A stretch of 5,981 nucleotides of DNA, taken from assembly GCA_900765125.1 (NCBI GenBank), contig CAAFQL010000173.1:1-5981 (forward strand). Reading direction: 5' to 3'. This document shows, one piece after another, positions 1 to 5,310 of the stretch (the stretch's first letter is position 1; the number at the start of each line of letters is the position of its first letter). Below the pieces are notes generated by a model. It saw nothing but the letters and a program-made list of their open reading frames with translations. It was not told the DNA's origin and made no database searches. A program made the position numbers and the translations under genes. This DNA comes from Oscillospiraceae bacterium. GTDB lineage: Bacteria > Bacillota > Clostridia > Oscillospirales > Ruminococcaceae.

Positions 1-999
1 AGATTGAACTTGTTCCTTAACATCTGTTATATCCAACATAAGCTGATCCATGCAAACCCTGCCGACTATTGGGCAAGATATTCCATGAACCAAGGCTCTG
101 CCCTTACCTGAAAGCAGTCTTGCATAGCCGTCAGCATAGCCAACTGTTACAGTAGCTAAACGCCTTGTACTGTCGGCAGTGTATGTTCGACCGTAACTTA
201 CAGAGTCTCCCTCTTCTATTTCCTTGACTTGAGAAATAACACTCTTAAATGTCATTACAGGTGTGACCTCAATAGGCAGCTCAACAGGATAATTCGGCAG
301 CAAGCCGTACATTACAATACCTATTCTTGCAAGAGTACATCGCTCATTGGGACGTGTTATACTTGCAGCGCTGTTCATACAGTGTACATGATGCAGCTTA
401 TGTCCAAGCTCTGCAAGACGGTCGTAAACATCAAAAATACGTTTTTCCTGCATTTCTGTATATGCTGTATCTTCTTCTTCCGGAGAATCCGCAGCTGCAA
501 AGTGGGTGTAGATGCCCTCAATTAAAAGTTTATCCTTATCGAAAAGCGGCAGCAGTTTCTCTGTACAGGCATATGTATCCTTAGCCCTGAAGCCAATTCT
601 TCCCATTCCGGTATCAAGCTTTATATGGCAGCGTATAGGTGCATCTGCATATTTGCAAAGTTCATTTGCATAATCAATTGACATTATACCCTGAATGATA
701 TTGTTAGCAGCAATATCAGCTGCACATTCGGGAGGAGTATAACCAAGGATGAAAATTTCAGCGTCGGGACAAATTTTTCGCACAGAAAGAGCTTCTTCAA
801 GGTTCGACACAGCAAACCATGATATGCCAAGCTCTGAAAGCTTTCTGCATACGGCTTCATCACCATGACCGTAGGCATTAGCTTTTACTACTGCCATAAG
901 CTCTGTGTGCTTTGGTATAACGGCTTTTACCGCTGCGATATTAGAACTGAGTGCAGAGAGATTTATCTCTGCCCACGCACGGTGCAGAATTTTTTTCAT
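1..999 (-). CDS. alr: Alanine racemase (partial, C-terminus beyond window edge)
   Basis: PLP-dependent racemase that interconverts L- and D-alanine in the cytoplasm, supplying D-Ala for peptidoglycan. The frame is open from the start codon to base 1 and gives 333 residues of a protein usually about 370-390 long, so roughly 40-50 residues are missing. Visible motifs are the PLP-lysine segment AVVKANAYGHG (Lys39), HIKLDTGMGRIGF (about 125-137), HCMNSAA (206-212), ARIGIVMYG with the PLP-contacting Arg (225), VSYGRTYTA whose Tyr269 matches the catalytic tyrosine of the second active-site half, GYADGY (287-292), and RVCMDQ (314-319). I chose the ATG at 997-999 because GGAG lies 6 nt upstream (1006-1009). 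An in-frame ATG at 1009-1011 overlaps that GGAG and has no ribosome binding site of its own. The gene is divergent from the SLOG gene. No convincing promoter for it was found in the 174 bp between them. Confidence 0.96.
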   Translation of the reverse strand, partial: MKKILHRAWAEINLSALSSNIAAVKAVIPKHTELMAVVKANAYGHGDEAVCRKLSELGISWFAVSNLEEALSVRKICPDAEIFILGYTPPECAADIAANNIIQGIMSIDYANELCKYADAPIRCHIKLDTGMGRIGFRAKDTYACTEKLLPLFDKDKLLIEGIYTHFAAADSPEEEDTAYTEMQEKRIFDVYDRLAELGHKLHHVHCMNSAASITRPNERCTLARIGIVMYGLLPNYPVELPIEVTPVMTFKSVISQVKEIEEGDSVSYGRTYTADSTRRLATVTVGYADGYARLLSGKGRALVHGISCPIVGRVCMDQLMLDITDVKEQVQS

Positions 1000-1101
1000 A
1001 GAAGTCTCCATTCTGCCGCTTTTGGTTTGACATATACAGTAACAGAAATCTCCCAAAACGGCAATGAAGATCTCCGATTTTAAAAAGGCGAAAAATGTCT
1101 T

Positions 1102-1115
1102 TATAAATATTTATA
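1102..1115. repeat. 14-bp perfect AT palindrome beside the SLOG promoter
   Basis: TATAAATATTTATA is a perfect inverted repeat ending 1 bp before the -35 hexamer of the plus-strand promoter. It could be an operator, an UP-element-like AT tract, or chance in AT-rich intergenic DNA. Nothing in the sequence decides between these. Confidence 0.4.
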
Positions 1116-1116
1116 C

Positions 1117-1145
1117 TTGCATTATCCCTCATAATACGTTATAAT
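1117..1145 (+). promoter_or_regulatory. Sigma-A type promoter of the SLOG gene
   Basis: TTGCAT (1117-1122), a 17-bp spacer, then a perfect TATAAT (1140-1145). The predicted transcription start is near 1152, giving a short leader of about 22 nt. That leader carries a purine-rich GGGGGA (1161-1166) placed 7 nt before the ATG at 1174. Confidence 0.8.
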
Positions 1146-1173
1146 TAATATATGGAAAAAGGGGGATTGTACA

Positions 1174-1857
1174 ATGCAAAAGCTGCTCAGGGATGATAGA
1201 TATAACAACATGACTTTTTTAACACACAAAGATGAAACTGTATGTTTTACAGGACATCGTACAGAAAAGTTCCTAAATAATATATTCTTATCAAAAGAAG
1301 TTACAATCAACAGCATAAAAACACTGCTTGCACTTATGCCCGCCGATGCCTATGACCGTGGAGCAAGATACTTTATCACCGGAATGGCTAATGGAATTGA
1401 CCTTTGGGCAGGTGAACTTCTGCTATATATGAAATGTTTTCTGCCGGACGTACATATTATAGCAGCTGTGCCTCATCCGAATCATGAACGCAGATTTTAT
1501 GCCAACGAAAAGGAGCTTTTATATAGAATAGGCGATGAAGCTGATGCTGTGATCTGCGTTTCTCCCTCGTATACAAAATGGTGCTTCCTAAAGCGAAACG
1601 ACTATATGCTTGAAAACTCCGGAGCTGTTTTAGGCGTTATCCATACTGATGAAGGCGGCACTGCCTATACTCTTAAAAAGGCATCAAAAATGCTTATTCA
1701 AAGACGTATGATCGACGTCAGGGAATATGATCGTCTTACGCCTATGCTGAAGCGATTCCCTGAGATATGCCGTCTGGCTCTTCCATCTCAGCAGTATGCA
1801 TTCTGGGAAAAGAACCCAAGACTTCTTTATCAGTGTGGATTATTTAAAGAGGACTGA
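1174..1857 (+). CDS. SLOG-family (DUF1273 / YoqJ-like) protein of unknown function
   Basis: A 227-residue stand-alone protein of the SLOG (SMF/DprA-LOG) Rossmann-like superfamily, whose members are thought to bind nucleotides or nucleotide-derived ligands. The first strand and loop read VCFTGHR (23-29), the hallmark of the DUF1273 branch. ARYFITGMANGIDLWAGE (64-81) is the equivalent of the GMAxGID loop. It is followed by HIIAAVPHP (94-102), a strand ending ADAVICVSPSY (123-133), the RNDYMLENS helix (141-149), and the GGTAYT loop (161-166). The start is set by GGGGGA 7 nt upstream and a strong promoter. It leaves about 20 residues before the first strand, more than the few usual in relatives. 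An internal ATG at 1210 has no good ribosome binding site. The last 28 bp overlap the 3' end of queH on the other strand. The biological role is not known; a regulatory or nucleotide-sensing role is inference from the fold. Confidence 0.88.
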   Translation: MQKLLRDDRYNNMTFLTHKDETVCFTGHRTEKFLNNIFLSKEVTINSIKTLLALMPADAYDRGARYFITGMANGIDLWAGELLLYMKCFLPDVHIIAAVPHPNHERRFYANEKELLYRIGDEADAVICVSPSYTKWCFLKRNDYMLENSGAVLGVIHTDEGGTAYTLKKASKMLIQRRMIDVREYDRLTPMLKRFPEICRLALPSQQYAFWEKNPRLLYQCGLFKED

Positions 1858-2501
1858 ACTGCTTCCTCTTTTTCACGATGTCTTGCTTCTCTGCTGTATA
1901 CACAGCCGCAGAAGTCCTGTCTGTAAAGATCATATTTCTTTGAAAGTTCAATGGAGCGTAAGTATCCACCTTTCTTTTTGAAATCCGAATAAAGCCATGC
2001 TGCGCCGTACTTCTCACAAAGTTCGGCTCCTTTTTCATTTATAAAGGCAGCGTCCTTGTGAGGACTTATGGAAAGAGTCGTAGTTACAAAGTCAGCACCT
2101 AAAAGTGCTGCCTGCTGTACAGTCTCTGTAAGCCGCAGTCCTATACATCTCCTGCATCGCTCACCACGCTCAGGCTCATGTTCCAGACCCTTTGCAAGCT
2201 CTATAAAACGTTCAGGCTGATATTCACCATCTATTACCTCCACAGGATTATCAAGAGAAAGCTCCGATATAAGTCGTCTTACCTCTGATAATCTGTAAAG
2301 ATACTCCTCCTTTGGAAAAATATTCGGATTATAAAAAAAGAGCCGGATCCTAAAATACCGACTGAGTGTCTCCAGCACAAAGCTGCTGCAAGGCGCACAG
2401 CAGGCATGGAGAAACAGCACAGGTACTCTGTCTTTTGGAAGAGTACCAATAATCTGCTCCATTTTAACCTGATAATTTACCTTGGGCTGAAAAGATGCCA
2501 T
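1830..2501 (-). CDS. queH: Epoxyqueuosine reductase QueH
   Basis: QueH (formerly DUF208) performs the last step of queuosine synthesis, reducing epoxyqueuosine to queuosine at the wobble base of GUN tRNAs. It is a non-homologous replacement for the cobalamin-dependent QueG. The 223-residue product has the full set of family motifs: HACCAPCSS (32-40), FYNPNIFPKEEY (56-67), GERCRRCIGLRL (113-124), TTTLSISPHK (140-149), DFKKKGGY (173-180), and LYRQDFCGC (192-200). Cysteines 34, 35, 116, 119, 198 and 200 are the expected ligands for the [4Fe-4S] cluster and adjacent iron site, and Cys38 is also conserved here. The ATG at 2499-2501 shares one base with the ricT stop (TAATG), and GGAGGG (2508-2513) sits 6 nt upstream, so translation is probably coupled. 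It is the last gene of the holB operon. Its 3' end overlaps the convergent SLOG gene by 28 bp. Confidence 0.95.
   Translation of the reverse strand: MASFQPKVNYQVKMEQIIGTLPKDRVPVLFLHACCAPCSSFVLETLSRYFRIRLFFYNPNIFPKEEYLYRLSEVRRLISELSLDNPVEVIDGEYQPERFIELAKGLEHEPERGERCRRCIGLRLTETVQQAALLGADFVTTTLSISPHKDAAFINEKGAELCEKYGAAWLYSDFKKKGGYLRSIELSKKYDLYRQDFCGCVYSREARHREKEEAVQSSLNNPH
1846..1873 (+). terminator. Terminator-like hairpin spanning the SLOG stop codon
   Basis: AAAGAGGA (1846-1853) and TCCTCTTT (1864-1871) are perfect 8-bp complements with a 10-nt loop that contains the TGA stop (1855-1857). The T run at 1869-1873 completes an intrinsic-terminator shape on the plus strand, though three of the five T's belong to the stem and the stem has only three G-C pairs. 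On the minus strand the hairpin lies inside queH coding sequence and lacks a U tail. Confidence 0.45.
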
Positions 2502-3367
2502 TACTGACCCTCCAGCTCTTTAAGAGCTTTTAGTTCATCGTGATTGACCTTGATACGGCTGTCACGGAGAACGGTTACCTCATCTCGAGTGGTTTTCACC
2601 GGAACGTCTGACTTTTCTGTAAGAACCTTAAGCACACCGGTAAGCGGATTGTTTTCAACAACCTTGCCCTTTGTTCCGTCAGGAAGAGCTACTACCGCAC
2701 CGTTTTTCGGAGTTATCTTCAGAAGATCTTCATAAGTGTTCTGCTCATGCTTCAGGCAACACATAAGTCTGCCGCAGCAGCCTGAGATCTTAGAAGGATT
2801 CAAAGAAAGTCCCTGTTCCTTTGCCATTTTTATGGAAACAGGCTGAAAGTCCGGCAAATGTGCCTTACAGCAAAATTCTCTGCCGCATATACCCAGACCA
2901 CCCAGCATCTTAGCTTTATCACGAACACCGATCTGTCTAAGCTCAATACGTGTACGGAAAACAGACGCCAGATCTTTAACAAGCTCACGGAAATCCACAC
3001 GATTTTCAGCTGTAAAATAAAACAAAAGCTTACTGTTGTCAAAAGTACATTCAACGTCCACAAGCTGCATATCAAGGCCACGATATGCTATTTTCTCCTC
3101 GCACACAACAGCTGCACGCTCTTCTTTTTTACGATTTGCGGCAACTATTCTCAGGTCTTCCTTAGTAGCCTTACGAACTATATTTTTTAACGGTGCTGAA
3201 ATCTCAGATTTCGGCATTTTTTTATTGGGTATCATAACCTCACCGCACTCAAGACCTCTTGCGGTTTCGGTTATCACCATTTCCCCAAGCTTCGCTTCTA
3301 CATCACCCGGAGCAAAATAATACACCTTGCCGCCGGATTTAAAGCGAACGCCGATAATATCAACCAT
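2501..3367 (-). CDS. ricT: RicT (YaaT), PSP1-domain RNase Y specificity factor
   Basis: Homologue of Bacillus subtilis RicT/YaaT, which with RicA and RicF forms the Fe-S-containing Y-complex that directs RNase Y in mRNA maturation and affects sporulation, competence and biofilm formation. The 288-residue length is typical. The PSP1 C-terminal domain contains RIELRQIGVRDKAKMLGG (about 140-157), then two cysteine clusters: GICGREFCC (Cys161, 166, 167) and SGCCGRLMCC (Cys197, 198, 203, 204), followed by LKHEQNTYE. This cysteine pattern is the one associated with Fe-S binding in the family. The start ATG (3365-3367) has AAAGGA 10 nt upstream, slightly far. It lies 21 bp after holB, reproducing the holB-yaaT order of Bacillus. 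ricA and ricF are not in this window, so the partner proteins cannot be assessed. Confidence 0.95.
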   Translation of the reverse strand: MVDIIGVRFKSGGKVYYFAPGDVEAKLGEMVITETARGLECGEVMIPNKKMPKSEISAPLKNIVRKATKEDLRIVAANRKKEERAAVVCEEKIAYRGLDMQLVDVECTFDNSKLLFYFTAENRVDFRELVKDLASVFRTRIELRQIGVRDKAKMLGGLGICGREFCCKAHLPDFQPVSIKMAKEQGLSLNPSKISGCCGRLMCCLKHEQNTYEDLLKITPKNGAVVALPDGTKGKVVENNPLTGVLKVLTEKSDVPVKTTRDEVTVLRDSRIKVNHDELKALKELEGQ

Positions 3368-3388
3368 AGATCAAAAGTCCTTTCTATC

Positions 3389-4354
3389 TTATCTGCCGGT
3401 CATGATCTCTGCACAGAGAGCTGAGAGGGTAAGCTGCAAATTCACATTGGCATTGATGGCAGAGTATGCATTTAATATACATTTGTGAAAATACTGTCCA
3501 CGTATTGCCGACAGCCTGCCTGCAAGAGCTTTTGCACCCTCCGGGTCACAGCCAACACATGGCAGTGACATATCAAGCCGCAGAACGCTTGCATCACGAA
3601 ACACCTTTTCAAGCATTCCCAGAAATGACAGCACTGCGTTTCTGTCGGCACTGCCGTTGCAAAACACTTTCAACAGATCATATTCACGCTTTTCTATTAT
3701 ACAACGAACCGCCTCTTTTGTCAATGACACAAGCTCTCTGACCTTTTCATCCTCAATATAATCTATACACTGACCTATATTGCCATGGAAACACAAAACA
3801 GCTTCAAGTACGTCCTCATGGGAGTATCCTCTGCTTTCAAGAGAGGCGACCGCCTCATCTTCAGTGCACACAGAAATGCCAAATGGCATAAGACGTGACA
3901 AAACAGTAGGCAGAAGCGACTGTCTGGCAGATGCCGTAAAGATAAAATATGCAAATGCAGGTGGTTCTTCGATGATTTTCAGCAGAATATTCTGTGCACG
4001 AATGTCCATTTTATCACAGTCATCAAAGATATAGATTTTCCTTTTTCCGCTGTTAGGAGCGACTACAGCATCTGCACAGATGTTTCTTACAGTTTCAACA
4101 GAAAATCCTCCAATCTTTCCGCTATGAGGAACCCACACAACATCGGGGTGGACATTATTCTGTATGGTTTTGCAGTTTTTGCACTTACCGCAGGGAGCTG
4201 ATGTAGTTTCACACAACAAAAGCTGTGCAAACCATTTGCTGAGTGCCTTTTTACCTGTACCTTTATCTCCGTAAAACAGAATACACTGGGCAAGTCTTTC
4301 GCCCTTAGCCATTTTAAGAAGATCTCTGCGTACACATTCATTTCCATACAGCAT
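3389..4354 (-). CDS. holB: DNA polymerase III subunit delta'
   Basis: Clamp-loader subunit of the replicative polymerase, a AAA+ protein that works with delta and tau/gamma to load the beta clamp. From the chosen start it is 321 residues. Visible features are a P-loop-like GDKGTGKK (29-36), a zinc module C-x6-C-x2-C-x2-C (Cys48, 55, 58, 61), a degenerate Walker B region IYIFDDCDKM (107-116), QNILLKIIEEPP (121-132), FIFTASARQSLLPTVLSR (137-154) ending at the SRC-motif position (here Ser-Arg-Leu), and a helical C-terminal domain. The P-loop ends GKK rather than GK[S/T], in line with the usual poor ATPase character of delta'. The ATG at 4352-4354 is preceded by AAGGAG with 7-nt spacing. An in-frame TTG at 4379-4381 lies upstream of that site and at the predicted transcription start, so it is not used. 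First gene of the operon with ricT and queH. Confidence 0.94.
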   Translation of the reverse strand: MLYGNECVRRDLLKMAKGERLAQCILFYGDKGTGKKALSKWFAQLLLCETTSAPCGKCKNCKTIQNNVHPDVVWVPHSGKIGGFSVETVRNICADAVVAPNSGKRKIYIFDDCDKMDIRAQNILLKIIEEPPAFAYFIFTASARQSLLPTVLSRLMPFGISVCTEDEAVASLESRGYSHEDVLEAVLCFHGNIGQCIDYIEDEKVRELVSLTKEAVRCIIEKREYDLLKVFCNGSADRNAVLSFLGMLEKVFRDASVLRLDMSLPCVGCDPEGAKALAGRLSAIRGQYFHKCILNAYSAINANVNLQLTLSALCAEIMTGR

Positions 4355-4386
4355 AATGCCACTCCTTTCCGCATATTTCAATTATT

Positions 4387-4415
4387 ATTATACAACATTT
4401 TTTCTCTATGGTCAA
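4387..4415 (-). promoter_or_regulatory. Sigma-A type promoter of the holB-ricT-queH operon
   Basis: Reading the minus strand, TTGACC (4410-4415) is followed by a 17-bp spacer and a perfect TATAAT (4387-4392). The predicted start is near 4380, leaving a leader of about 26 nt that contains the AAGGAG of holB (4362-4367). The remaining DNA up to the folT stop (4416-4474) is AT-rich and shows no convincing terminator for folT. Confidence 0.82.
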
Positions 4416-4474
4416 TAAGAGAAAAGGTAATTTAGGGAATCGGATTAAAGGAATAAAAGTTTTTTGATTAAACC

Positions 4475-5092
4475 TTAAGCTCTTCTTGTCAGTGTGCGGA
4501 ATACCCTCTTGTACGCCATAAGAGCAGCCGGAAGAACAACAAAAAGCAACGGCAAGTCAAGGGCAAGTTCAAGGGCATTCTTCGCAACTCTCGCAACTAT
4601 TGCCGTTCCAAAGGCCTGTTGTGGTATGAATCCATAGTGAAGATTCAGAGATGTATTCATAATAAGATTTATAAAAATTACATCACAAAGTCGTGCAATA
4701 ACGATTCTTACCATAAATGTAATGTTTTTCTTGACCTTGCTATTTTGAATAAAATTTATACCATCAAATGCCTTATAATAAAGCACCATTCCGTAAATAA
4801 GACCCTGCAAACCTGCAACAAGCACATATGCCGGCAAAAACGCACTTGATGGGTGCGCAAGAAATCCAACAATATCACAGCACATTCCTGAGACAAATCC
4901 CACACATGGGCCAAAAAGCATTCCTATTACAGCTATAGCAATAAATGCAAAATTCAGCTTTACAAAGCCTATATCAATAGCAAACATCTCAATAAACATA
5001 GATGCTGCTATCAGCATAGCTGTAACAGTAATTGTACGGAGCTTCAAGAACTCCTTTGCGGACATTGCAAATAAATTAAAAAAGCCTTTCAT
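4475..5092 (-). CDS. folT: Folate-family ECF transporter S component FolT
   Basis: Membrane-embedded substrate-binding subunit that captures folates and works with a shared energizing module (EcfA, EcfA', EcfT), which is not encoded here. The 205-residue protein begins with a short basic amphipathic segment, then about six hydrophobic segments (roughly 20-40, 45-65, 67-80, 85-105, 125-147 and 164-194). Family-like stretches are VKLNFAFIAIAVIGMLFGP (44-62), GFVSGMCCDIVGF (65-77), the FLPAYVLVAGLQGLIYGM loop and helix (85-102), MVRIVIARL (127-135), and the C-terminal RVAKNALELALDLPL (168-182). The ATG at 5090-5092 is 8 nt after AGGAGG (5101-5106). An in-frame TTG at 5096-5098 is only 2 nt from GGAGG and is rejected. 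The upstream THF riboswitch independently supports folate as the substrate. ThiT-like or other vitamin specificities are less likely for that reason. Confidence 0.9.
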   Translation of the reverse strand: MKGFFNLFAMSAKEFLKLRTITVTAMLIAASMFIEMFAIDIGFVKLNFAFIAIAVIGMLFGPCVGFVSGMCCDIVGFLAHPSSAFLPAYVLVAGLQGLIYGMVLYYKAFDGINFIQNSKVKKNITFMVRIVIARLCDVIFINLIMNTSLNLHYGFIPQQAFGTAIVARVAKNALELALDLPLLFVVLPAALMAYKRVFRTLTRRA

Positions 5093-5100
5093 TTTCAAAA

Positions 5101-5175
5101 CCTCCTGAAAATTCGTGCTTCATGCACATAAGATCAAGGAGCGAAAATAAAAGGCTCTTATATTTCTTATGAACA
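5101..5175 (-). promoter_or_regulatory. folT leader expression platform with competing hairpins
   Basis: Two mutually exclusive foldings can be read on the minus strand. Hairpin A pairs CAUAAGA (5165-5171) with UCUUAUG (5127-5133), with an inner imperfect AAGAGC/GCUCCUU pairing. Hairpin B pairs CUCCU and the following GA (5134-5141) with UUUUCAGGAG (5102-5111), which buries the Shine-Dalgarno, and it encloses a small GUGC-AUGAA-GCAC stem (5114-5126). There is no U-tract terminator, so control is probably at translation initiation. Which form the ligand favours is inference. Confidence 0.5.
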
Positions 5176-5276
5176 TTCAGCGGGATGCGATCACGGTACC
5201 GCAAGGCATATACCTTTTCGTTTCAGCAGCAACTCCCCGTCTGCCAATCACTTAACGCACCGTCATCTACTCTGAA
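5176..5276 (-). ncRNA. Tetrahydrofolate (THF, folT-type) riboswitch aptamer
   Basis: The minus strand upstream of folT carries the class I THF riboswitch pattern: AGAGUAGAUGA near the 5' end, the highly conserved GCGUUAAGUG (5249-5258), a CGAAAAGG hairpin, then ACCGUGAUCGCAUCC near the 3' end. Helices can be assigned. P1 is UUCAG (5272-5276) with CUGAA (5176-5180). P2 is ACGGU (5259-5263) with ACCGU (5193-5197). P3 is GGCAG (5241-5245) with CUGCU (5225-5229). The last hairpin is AAGG (5213-5216) with CCUU (5203-5206). The long-range pseudoknot is CGGGG (5235-5239) with UCCCG (5181-5185). All core elements are present, so it should bind reduced folates and turn down folate uptake when they are abundant. 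Confidence 0.93.
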
Positions 5277-5282
5277 ATATTT

Positions 5283-5310
5283 TTTATATTATTACTCAAA
5301 AGAGCAATAA
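5283..5310 (-). promoter_or_regulatory. Possible weak promoter for the THF riboswitch and folT
   Basis: A TATAAA (5283-5288) on the minus strand would start transcription near 5276, exactly at the first base of aptamer helix P1, which is where a riboswitch transcript normally begins. The -35 region is poor: TTATTG (5305-5310) at 16 bp is the best match. It is supported mainly by position. Confidence 0.3.
5289..5310 (-). repeat. AT-rich hairpin right after the SH3/zinc-ribbon gene stop
   Basis: Nine complementary positions (5302-5310 with 5289-5297, one G-U pair) enclose a UUUU loop, directly following the stop codon at 5311-5313. On the minus strand the bases after it are AUAAAAAA rather than a U-run, so it does not look like a standard intrinsic terminator. 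It may be a 3'-end stabilising hairpin, or simply AT-rich DNA that overlaps the promoter candidate. Confidence 0.4.

Noticed and set aside
229..584. Plus-strand open frames opposite alr
   Set aside because: They lie antisense to a clearly coding alanine racemase frame with intact motifs, and have Cys/Tyr-rich low-meaning translations.
1..999. Suspected broken or frameshifted alr because only short closed frames appear at the left end
   Set aside because: Reading the minus strand codon by codon gives one uninterrupted frame with all expected motifs; it simply has no stop inside the window.
1012..1100. Promoter for alr on the minus strand (TTGCCG with 17 bp to TACTGT)
   Set aside because: The -10 match is only three of six bases, and other combinations have wrong spacing; not strong enough to report as a feature.
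941..1132. A 63-codon ATG frame on the minus strand across the alr start region
   Set aside because: It has no ribosome binding site, overlaps the alr N-terminus in another frame and resembles no known family.
2858..3320. Plus-strand frames of 94-110 codons opposite ricT
   Set aside because: Antisense shadows of the ricT frame; no ribosome binding site or family features.
4443..4472. Possible terminator after folT
   Set aside because: The two GATTAAA copies (4443-4449 and 4466-4472) are direct, not inverted, repeats. Only short AT pairings and no U-run follow the stop on the minus strand.
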